A DNA stretch of 64,000 nucleotides from contig JAHFBP010000002.1 in assembly GCA_023249975.1 (NCBI GenBank), forward strand, positions 1-64,000, in the 5' to 3' direction. Both the position numbers and the translations under genes were made by a program. Positions 9,340 to 16,073 of the stretch are shown here, one piece after another (position 1 is the first letter of the stretch; each line of letters starts with the position of its first letter). Origin of the DNA: a bacterium. GTDB lineage: Bacteria; Babelota; Babeliae; Babelales; GCA-2401785. The notes beneath the pieces are model-generated. The model was not told the DNA's origin. It did no database searches and saw nothing but the letters and a program-made list of their open reading frames with translations.

Positions 9340-11193
9340 ATGAACTTGCTCAGAATTTTAAGTCGCCTGCGTGACCTGGGGCCCAAAAAGACCTATGAAC
9401 GACTGAGTGATCGCATCCATGATCTTGCAGCCACTCATGACTGGCGCAACGAAGTTAAAAATGGAACGGCTGCATCATCGTGGGCCGAAATAGCGCGCGC
9501 CTACAATTTTGACGGTGATTGCACACTTTTTTTGGCAAAACTGAAAGCACAACCTTTTTTTTCTGCCATCAAATCGGGACTGTTTTTAAATCAGTATTTG
9601 CCAGAATTTGATGAAGTAAAGTTGAAAACTCATGCTCAACAAATTTGGGCCGGCAGTATCTCAATTTTTGGCAAAGATATCGAATACGATTTAAAATCAA
9701 TGCCCCGCTGGCACGATGATCCTCATTGCGCCCCCTCAAATGAAACTGCTCGAACAACATTTTGCAGAGATCTACATGTTCAAGCCTCATGGCCACAAAA
9801 CTTAGAATCTCGCAACTTCGATGTAAAATATCCCTGGGAACGGTCCCGACTACAACACCTGATTCCCCTTGCTCAATTGGCCGCACAAACTGATGACACA
9901 ACCTATATTCGTCACATTGAGCTGGAATTGAACAGTTGGCTCACGCACAACCCGTTTATGAAAGGCCTTAATTGGATGTGTACCATGGAAGTGGCCATTC
10001 GTGCAATTGGTATCATCACGATTATGGCGCACACCATTGACCAGATGGACGCTAAGTTGCAAGAAAAATTGGTTTGTTCGTTGTATGATCATCACCAATA
10101 CATTCAATCATTTTGGGAAACGTCCGATCGGCCCAATAATCATTATGTTGCCGATTTGGTTGGTGACGCATATTTATACGCATTTTTTATGCCATTAAAT
10201 CACGAAAAAAATAATCTTAAAAATGTTATTACTCATGCTTCTAAAGAAATCCTGATGCACTTTTTGGATGATGGCACCGTGAACGAAGGTTCAACCGCAT
10301 ATCACAGGCTTGTCATTGAACTGTGCCTGCACCTGCAAGAACTGGCTCACTTTCACAATATCACGCTACCTTCACAATTTAACCAGATGATCAAATTGGG
10401 CATTCAATTTATCTCGGCGTGCATGCCAAATGAAAATTCTCTTATAACCATCGGCGATGACGACAGCGGAACGGTTACAACTCGGCTCAAATTTCCCGCG
10501 TTTATACCCACAAACCTGGGGATCCAACACTCCTGGTACCCCCACTTTGGCGTGAGCATTATCAGAAGTGATAATGTTTTTATCACCCTACGACATGCCA
10601 CATATTCAGCTGTTCAACCTACCGGACATTTTCATGACGACCAGCTATCCATCACACTTTACATTGACGGGCAACCTTTGATCATCGATCCGGGCAGTGC
10701 GGTTTACACCGGGAATGGAACGGTGCGGAATTTACTCAGAAGTGCCCTTTCGCACAGTACATTCGCACCTGAAAAAGATATTGCACAAACTCTCAATTTG
10801 CGCGACCTGTTTGCATTGCCTCTCCCAAGCCAGCAATCGCTTCCGCTCATCACACATACGCCTGATTTAATCACCATCGCTTCATCGCATCAAACCCCAA
10901 ATTATACGGCCACACGAACATTAACTTTCGACGCCCTGGCTCGAACATTAACGCTGAATGATCAGATTGAATGCCGTGACACTCGTATTCATGAAAAAAT
11001 AGCTGTAATTTGGAATGTAATGTTGGCACCGAATGTTACGCCCCAACAGATTGGTTTTAATTCATCTGAAAAATGGTCACCGTTTGAAACTATTGTTGCC
11101 CAAGGATATGGACAAGTTGTGCCTTCCCGACGGCTGAGTACACGCATTGCTGTTGCTCAATCAGCACGGATGAAAACTACATTTAAGTTATAG
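9340..11193 (+). CDS. heparinase II/III-family polysaccharide lyase-like protein
   Basis: The 617-aa product has the two-domain layout of heparinase II/III-type lyases, which cleave uronic-acid-containing polysaccharides by beta-elimination. An alpha-helical toroid domain (about 50-330) contains the motif RPNNHY with N266, H268 and Y269. The C-terminal beta domain (about 370-610) carries GHFHDDQLS at 429-437 and IIDPGSAVYTGNG shortly after, both typical of the family. There is no signal peptide; the N-terminus resembles cytoplasmic family members found in surface-polysaccharide loci. No other polysaccharide genes are nearby, so the substrate is unknown. The ribosome-binding site is weak. Confidence 0.85.
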   Translation: MNLLRILSRLRDLGPKKTYERLSDRIHDLAATHDWRNEVKNGTAASSWAEIARAYNFDGDCTLFLAKLKAQPFFSAIKSGLFLNQYLPEFDEVKLKTHAQQIWAGSISIFGKDIEYDLKSMPRWHDDPHCAPSNETARTTFCRDLHVQASWPQNLESRNFDVKYPWERSRLQHLIPLAQLAAQTDDTTYIRHIELELNSWLTHNPFMKGLNWMCTMEVAIRAIGIITIMAHTIDQMDAKLQEKLVCSLYDHHQYIQSFWETSDRPNNHYVADLVGDAYLYAFFMPLNHEKNNLKNVITHASKEILMHFLDDGTVNEGSTAYHRLVIELCLHLQELAHFHNITLPSQFNQMIKLGIQFISACMPNENSLITIGDDDSGTVTTRLKFPAFIPTNLGIQHSWYPHFGVSIIRSDNVFITLRHATYSAVQPTGHFHDDQLSITLYIDGQPLIIDPGSAVYTGNGTVRNLLRSALSHSTFAPEKDIAQTLNLRDLFALPLPSQQSLPLITHTPDLITIASSHQTPNYTATRTLTFDALARTLTLNDQIECRDTRIHEKIAVIWNVMLAPNVTPQQIGFNSSEKWSPFETIVAQGYGQVVPSRRLSTRIAVAQSARMKTTFKL

Positions 11194-11231
11194 AGCCCTT
11201 TATCTGGGCCCTACACTTTATGATTTTTTAA

Positions 11232-11921
11232 TTATGAACGGGCTTGAAAACTCATTTGATCTCGCAAATGAGGATACACTCCCACAATAACAAGCATTCT
11301 TTGTTTAATTGATGCAAGATAAAGCTCTGTATTAGTATGAGGCCGACCGTTATTTGCAAGAGAAAGTGCTTCCATCGCGGCAACAGACGTCACCACAGCA
11401 TATTCAGTTTGAAGGTTGTCAAACTCAGTTAAATAATCCACATGCTCTCTTGGAGCTAACTCTGTATGAAAATCTGATTCTGCATGAGGAGCAGATTGGA
11501 CATCTGAATCATTAAATAATAATCGACGAGGTGTCGTTTGTAACTGGATAGCCTCAACAGTCTCATTTGGATTAAAGGTATCTATCTTCACGGTACGAAG
11601 TCCACGCAACGGAGCATTAGGAGCTATTAAAGTCCTTGCTCTCCGGCGCTTGCAAATCGGAGTCATTAATCCTGCTGCCATAAGTTGTGCTCGACGCTGC
11701 CGAGCTTCTTCTTTTTCTCTTCTACGCGCGTCTCTTTGTTCTTCCCCTGCTCTTTGTTCTCCAGCAGCTCCTCTTTGCCCAAAAGCATCACGTGCTCTAT
11801 TAAGTCTGTGCAAAGACTCAGCCATTTGTTCAAAAATACCTACAGCATGAGAATGAGATGGAAAACTCACCATAATCAGTGCCGCAAGACCAAAGCCCTT
11901 AGATCTAAAATTGTACGTCAT
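11232..11921 (-). CDS. secreted basic/coiled-coil protein of unknown function (229 aa)
   Basis: An N-terminal signal peptide (to about residue 26, ending SHSHA) is followed by a strongly charged helical stretch rich in Arg, Glu and Ala (about 41-80). Then comes a basic cluster KRRRAR at 91-96, and TPRRLLF at 130-136. The C-terminal part is mixed and shows no family I know. GAAGG lies about 5 nt before the ATG. It converges on the heparinase-like gene. The basic cluster could act as a nuclear-localisation-type signal if the protein enters a host cell; that is speculation from composition. Confidence 0.75.
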   Translation of the reverse strand: MTYNFRSKGFGLAALIMVSFPSHSHAVGIFEQMAESLHRLNRARDAFGQRGAAGEQRAGEEQRDARRREKEEARQRRAQLMAAGLMTPICKRRRARTLIAPNAPLRGLRTVKIDTFNPNETVEAIQLQTTPRRLLFNDSDVQSAPHAESDFHTELAPREHVDYLTEFDNLQTEYAVVTSVAAMEALSLANNGRPHTNTELYLASIKQRMLVIVGVYPHLRDQMSFQARS

Positions 11922-12062
11922 AAAACCTTCATTAATCTGTAATTAAGAAAAAAAACATAAGCCAACCTATCCAACTTGTCATTATTAATGATAATGTTAT
12001 GATTTAAATAACACAAATACAAGTACTTTATGTATGAAAAAATCGAAGGCTTTAGGCTGTTT

Positions 12063-12776
12063 ATGAACTTATTAAAAAAATTAATACTTATTATAATTAT
12101 CACTAATATTAATTACCAAACTATGCTTAACTCAATGCTGAGAAGATCTCCGACTCAACAAATTTTAAATTCTTTTGATAACGGTGATTACTCTGAAGCT
12201 TGGAATACTTTGTGTAGAAGTGAAGTTGACACTAAAATTAGGTTAACTGATATCGTTAATACTAAAAAAAATCCTTTTGAAGTAATCCCTCAAGGTGATC
12301 TTTCATGTGTTAAAAACATACATGATGTTAAAAAGGCTATCTTTAAACAAAAACCCATTAAACTTATTATTGATGAGTTCGAAACACCGCCTCCAGTATT
12401 GGAGTATGTATTGGACAAGGCCCCTCAGCTCGTCCTAGAGTTGAAAATAAATTGTTATTTTTTTCCTGAGCTGAATGAAGAAATTCTATCGAATTATAGG
12501 GAGAAACTTATAAATTGCTTACAGATTAAAGTATTTTATAGTAATCCTTGGTTTAATAGCGTCTACAGACATTATAAATCAAGCAAACTTTCCCTTGCCG
12601 CTTTTATTGAACATTTTAATACAGCTAAAGAAAACTTTATACATCGTTTATCCAAAGAATTACAACTTCTAGCTATTTTTAAAGAAAAATCAGCATTTCA
12701 TTTGATGCTTAATGTGGCTGACAATGACGAAAAAGATAAGCTAAAATTATTAATTGCTCTTTCAGAACTTATGTAA
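12063..12776 (+). CDS. secreted protein of unknown function (237 aa)
   Basis: The frame is open from 12030, but the ATG at 12063 gives a normal signal peptide (MNLLKKLILIIIITNINYQ) and is preferred; upstream context is AGG-containing but weak. The mature part is a soluble helical protein of AT-rich codon use, with no recognised domain and no cysteine pairs of note. It is divergent from the gene ending at 11232 and ends at a stem-loop shared with the convergent gene at 12842. Confidence 0.7.
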   Translation: MNLLKKLILIIIITNINYQTMLNSMLRRSPTQQILNSFDNGDYSEAWNTLCRSEVDTKIRLTDIVNTKKNPFEVIPQGDLSCVKNIHDVKKAIFKQKPIKLIIDEFETPPPVLEYVLDKAPQLVLELKINCYFFPELNEEILSNYREKLINCLQIKVFYSNPWFNSVYRHYKSSKLSLAAFIEHFNTAKENFIHRLSKELQLLAIFKEKSAFHLMLNVADNDEKDKLKLLIALSELM

Positions 12777-12798
12777 GCCTTTCTTTAATTAGTTATAA

Positions 12799-12833
12799 TG
12801 AGGTGAGTGGTTTACCAAATAGCACTCACCTCA
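12799..12833. terminator. bidirectional stem-loop between convergent genes
   Basis: TGAGGTGAGTG pairs perfectly with CACTCACCTCA (11 bp, 13-nt loop). It lies between the stop codons of two convergent genes. There is no good T-tract on either side, so it may be an imperfect terminator or a stabilising hairpin. Confidence 0.55.
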
Positions 12834-12841
12834 AAAAGTTA

Positions 12842-13399
12842 TTAAAAGAACGTGCACATCGAAAGAAGTGCAGCAGCTTGTTCAAGCAATGAACATTGCG
12901 AAACTTCAAGTGGTTTTTCGCCGGTATCGAACAACAAGATTCCATGATTTCCGTGTTTCATTTCCCACGTGAGAAATGAGGGATTTTCAATTCCACTACA
13001 CGTTGCCAGTCGTTTAACATTTCTGGCATCACTCAAATCAACATTTTGCCGTCTGAGGCTTGGTTCACATATTTTACGTATATCGTTGTGATAGTGGCCG
13101 TTTTCCATATCTTTGAAAAACTTTGGCGGAGTATTCCAGATATCCTCATCATGCAGATGACATTCCTTGTCACAAAATCCTGCGGCACCGACCAAATGGT
13201 CAAAATCTGGATTGTCGATTAAGAACGTTGCTCGCTTAAACCCAAATGCATTTTTATGTGCAAGATCATGCAACACCAGTTGTGCAAGTCCATCCTGATG
13301 TTGATTTTTTATTATATGATGAGGCAATTTGCACAAAGACTCTATAATAGGTTTATTTGAACAACAACCTGTTGAAATCCCTCTCCCTTGATGTTCCAT
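12842..13399 (-). CDS. Cys/His-rich protein of unknown function (185 aa)
   Basis: No family recognised. The product has no signal peptide. It is rich in cysteine and histidine, with paired segments such as GFCDKECHLHDEDIW near residues 94-108 and several His residues around 28-48, so metal binding or a small enzyme is conceivable. AAGGGGA precedes the ATG by 8 nt, a strong site. It lies upstream of, and convergent with, the 12063 gene, and downstream of murF on the same strand with an 86-bp gap. Confidence 0.75.
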   Translation of the reverse strand: MEHQGRGISTGCCSNKPIIESLCKLPHHIIKNQHQDGLAQLVLHDLAHKNAFGFKRATFLIDNPDFDHLVGAAGFCDKECHLHDEDIWNTPPKFFKDMENGHYHNDIRKICEPSLRRQNVDLSDARNVKRLATCSGIENPSFLTWEMKHGNHGILLFDTGEKPLEVSQCSLLEQAAALLSMCTFF

Positions 13400-13485
13400 A
13401 ATTATATCCCCTTGTCTCCCCCAAGCGACTGATGATCAGAGTACACGCTTTGCCAAAACCGATCAACAGGCTTTAAAATTTAGAT

Positions 13486-14943
13486 TCAAAGAGTTGAGGT
13501 CCTCAGCTTTTTAACAAGCCGATCCAAACCCACTCGCAAAGACGCCTTAATTAAAACAAAAACCCCGTGAGATAACTCCGGCTGCAATTTATCGTACGCT
13601 TCTTCCCAATCTTTAACACATATTACAGGAATGCCAGATGTCACCGTTTTTGCCATGTGGTGTGCAAGACTTCCTACAAAAATCGCAGCCTGCATCCCCT
13701 GAACACTGCTGACTAACTTGCCAATATGTTCATGTTTTTCCAGCGATCCATCACCCAATTCAAGCATATCACCTAAGACAACAATCTTTTTTTCCCCGCA
13801 AATTGCATCAAATGCCTCCAATGCCACCTGCATACTTGCAGGACTTGCATTATAAGAATCGTCAATAATCGTGCCCACACATGCACCCAATGATTTTTGC
13901 TGAAATCGCCTATAAAATGGATAATAATCTTGCAATGCATTAACAATGGGTTGAATTTCAAGGCCAAACTGAAGCGCAATTGCTACAGCAGCAAGTGCGT
14001 CATACACAGCACCACGATGAGCCATCCGCAGCGAAACAGGTATTCGGGTTACTTTGTCCAGATACAAATCAAACACACAAAATGGAAATATGAGCTGGAT
14101 GTTGCGACACACAACATCATTTGATTCACCCGAACCGAATGTAATCACACGTTGAGAATATTCTCGATTAATTAATAAAGGATCATCACCATTAATACAG
14201 ACAAGATCTTCTGGTTTTAACAATGACACGAGCTTGAGTTTTTCATGTGCAATAGAAGCGCTATTGCCAAGGCCTTGGCCATGTGAATCGAAAATATTAG
14301 TAACAATCACAATGGTTGGACGCAAAATACCAACACATCGGTCCATTTCCCCCACAGCATTAATTCCAACTTCACACACCACCACACGGTCATTCAACCG
14401 TGCCTTGATGAGCGAAAGTGAAATTCCCAAGTCTGTATTATAAGTCTTTTCAGATACTGTTGCAGGAATATGATTATATTCAAAAATCTTACGTAGCATT
14501 TCTTTAGTTGTGGTTTTCCCCACCGAACCAGTCACCCCAATAATAGGGCAGGTCAAGTGAGCTCGCCATGCACAGGCCAAATCAATAACAGCTTGATAAG
14601 GATCTTCGACTATAATAAGTAAAATTGTATCAAGCAATGCGCCTTGATCAAGATGATTAAGGTACGAGCGAGCCATAATAATGCCTCGGGAGCCCGACAT
14701 AATCGCTTCGTTAATATATTCGTGCCCATCAACATTACTGCCCTTAATTGCGCAAAAAAACCCACCCCGTTCAACATCCCGAGAGTCGATCGAAACGTGC
14801 ACTGCATCAACGTGCTTGTTCAGCCATATCTGGGCTCGCTCCGAAACCCCAACTGACAGCAGCATGGTACCCAACAATTCATTACCACATACAATAATTG
14901 CTTCTGGAAGTGCTTTTTGCAAAAAATCATTCTGTAAAATCAT
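13486..14943 (-). CDS. murF: UDP-N-acetylmuramoyl-tripeptide--D-alanyl-D-alanine ligase
   Basis: Adds D-Ala-D-Ala to the UDP-MurNAc-tripeptide, the last cytoplasmic step of the peptidoglycan precursor. The Mur-ligase P-loop GVTGSVGKTTTKE is at about residues 136-148. The N-terminal uridine-binding part (SIDSRDVERGGFFCAIKG) and the central NAVGEMDRC and ITFGSG segments follow the MurF pattern. DDSYNASPASM is the characteristic MurF C-domain motif. The frame is open to a TTG at 14982, but the ATG at 14943 gives the usual N-terminus (485 aa) and has GAGG upstream, at a long 12-nt spacing. Presence of murF implies a peptidoglycan wall. It is separated from ftsK by the inserted Rpn-family gene. 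Confidence 0.95.
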   Translation of the reverse strand: MILQNDFLQKALPEAIIVCGNELLGTMLLSVGVSERAQIWLNKHVDAVHVSIDSRDVERGGFFCAIKGSNVDGHEYINEAIMSGSRGIIMARSYLNHLDQGALLDTILLIIVEDPYQAVIDLACAWRAHLTCPIIGVTGSVGKTTTKEMLRKIFEYNHIPATVSEKTYNTDLGISLSLIKARLNDRVVVCEVGINAVGEMDRCVGILRPTIVIVTNIFDSHGQGLGNSASIAHEKLKLVSLLKPEDLVCINGDDPLLINREYSQRVITFGSGESNDVVCRNIQLIFPFCVFDLYLDKVTRIPVSLRMAHRGAVYDALAAVAIALQFGLEIQPIVNALQDYYPFYRRFQQKSLGACVGTIIDDSYNASPASMQVALEAFDAICGEKKIVVLGDMLELGDGSLEKHEHIGKLVSSVQGMQAAIFVGSLAHHMAKTVTSGIPVICVKDWEEAYDKLQPELSHGVFVLIKASLRVGLDRLVKKLRTSTL

Positions 14944-14987
14944 ATCATTCTCATGCCTCAACCTGGATGGTATCCACCACAATAACT

Positions 14988-15014
14988 CCAGTTAAAAAAT
15001 CAGGCAATTAGAAG
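14988..15014. repeat. left copy of a ~26-bp direct repeat flanking the Rpn-family gene
   Basis: CAGTTAAAAAAT followed by CAGGCAATTAGAAG. The other copy at 16036-16062 differs by one internal base and at the ends. The right copy is part of the ftsK terminator, so this copy looks like a duplicate made when the intervening gene was inserted. Confidence 0.8.
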
Positions 15015-15018
15015 ATGA

Positions 15019-15987
15019 TTATATGTTTTCATCTTTCAATTCTTTTGACAATTCATGTATTTTCTCAATAGACAGCTCAGTAAATTCAGCAATTATTTCA
15101 ATTTTTACGCCTTTTTTAATCATTTTATGGGCAATGGCATAGGCCTCTTCCTGCCTGCCCTTTTCCATGCCCTTTTCCATGCCCTTTTCCATGCCCTTTT
15201 CCATGCCCTTTTCTATGCCCATTTCCATGCCCATTTCCATGCCCTTTTCCATGCCTTCTCTCAGCTGTCTTTCAAGATTTTTTTGATAATCTTCTTCTGC
15301 CCCAAGGGCCAATCGCTGCCTATCCAAAAACACATCATAATCTGCCAATTCCGAACGCGACCAATTACCCTTTTCCAAAACCTCGAAAGCTTCTGCAATT
15401 TCAATGTTTTTTTTCAACTGAGAAGGTACCCCCTCAAGAGCACGAGCATTTTGAAGCAAATAAATCCACTGATCTACCACATTTTCAAGTTGATTAATTG
15501 TTTTATGAAATTTAGATAGTTCAATAAAGTAAAAATCAAAAAGTTGCAAAGCGTGTTCTTGAGTGACTGTGTTTCTGATGGTATGATGACTCAAATATTC
15601 AGAACTTTTAAAAAGATCCTTGCTGAGAACTCCAATAAAAATTACCGGCATAACCTCTCGGTATTTACCTTTTTTTTCCAACTGTCGTGATAGAGCCAAT
15701 GCAGAATAATATTGAGCTCTTTCTGAATAATCACTTTGATGGCTAACCTGTACTTCAACAATAAAATGTCGTCCAAGTTGATCGGTGCATTTGACATCAA
15801 CAATGCTATACTTATCACTCAATATAACTGGTATGTTGTTTGGATCAGAAATGGTGACATCAACAACTCTTCTGTCGTCATCTGTACTTAAAACACTATT
15901 TAAAAAACCAATAAGAATCTCTTTTTTAGCTTGATTGCCAAACATTTTTTTAAAAGCAATATCACTAGTTGGATCTAAAAAAACCAT
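15019..15987 (-). CDS. Rpn-family PD-(D/E)XK nuclease / putative transposase
   Basis: The 322-aa product matches the recombination-promoting nuclease family (PDDEXK_2): the N-terminus FLDPTSDIAFKKMFG, then ILIGFLNSVL, an acidic residue in SIVDVKCTDQLG, and the catalytic-type HFIVEVQVSHQ (E-x-Q variant of the PD-(D/E)XK core). A conserved LFDFYFIEL follows. Near the C-terminus is an array of EKGM/EMGM tetrapeptides encoded by 12-bp tandem repeats. The ATG at 15987 follows AGG at 8 nt; a TTG six bases upstream is less likely. Rpn proteins are linked to RecA-independent horizontal transfer. The gene sits between murF and ftsK and is bracketed by direct repeats, consistent with a late insertion. 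Confidence 0.9.
   Translation of the reverse strand: MVFLDPTSDIAFKKMFGNQAKKEILIGFLNSVLSTDDDRRVVDVTISDPNNIPVILSDKYSIVDVKCTDQLGRHFIVEVQVSHQSDYSERAQYYSALALSRQLEKKGKYREVMPVIFIGVLSKDLFKSSEYLSHHTIRNTVTQEHALQLFDFYFIELSKFHKTINQLENVVDQWIYLLQNARALEGVPSQLKKNIEIAEAFEVLEKGNWSRSELADYDVFLDRQRLALGAEEDYQKNLERQLREGMEKGMEMGMEMGIEKGMEKGMEKGMEKGMEKGRQEEAYAIAHKMIKKGVKIEIIAEFTELSIEKIHELSKELKDENI
15157..15252 (-). repeat. 12-bp tandem repeat inside the Rpn-family gene, eight units
   Basis: GCCCTTTTCCAT and close variants (GCCCATTTCCAT, GCCCTTTTCTAT) repeat eight times in phase, encoding tetrapeptides of the EKGM type. Repeat-number change would keep the frame and alter only a charged linker. Confidence 0.93.
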
Positions 15988-16035
15988 AATCAATACCTAA
16001 CTTTTTCATATTTTATAGATACCTACAACTTTACC

Positions 16036-16062
16036 GCAGTTAAAAAAACAGGCAATTAGAAA
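16036..16062. repeat. right copy of the ~26-bp direct repeat flanking the Rpn-family gene
   Basis: GCAGTTAAAAAAA followed by CAGGCAATTAGAAA. It matches 14988-15014 in about 25 of 27 positions and overlaps the ftsK terminator stem. Confidence 0.8.
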
Positions 16063-16073
16063 TGCCTGTTTTT
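16041..16073 (-). terminator. Rho-independent terminator of ftsK
   Basis: On the minus strand AAAAACAGGCA pairs with TGCCTGTTTTTTTA across a short loop. The T-run is on the side expected for minus-strand transcription, directly at the ftsK stop codon. Confidence 0.75.

Noticed and set aside
15157-15252. Second CRISPR-like or regulatory repeat
   Set aside because: In-frame 12-bp coding repeat inside the Rpn-family gene, without spacers.
15055-15519. 154-aa plus-strand frame opposite the Rpn-family gene
   Set aside because: Created by the complement of the EKGM repeats (FHALFHAL pattern); not a real gene.
15019-15987. Complete insertion sequence
   Set aside because: No terminal inverted repeats were found around the Rpn-family gene, only the direct repeats reported as a finding.
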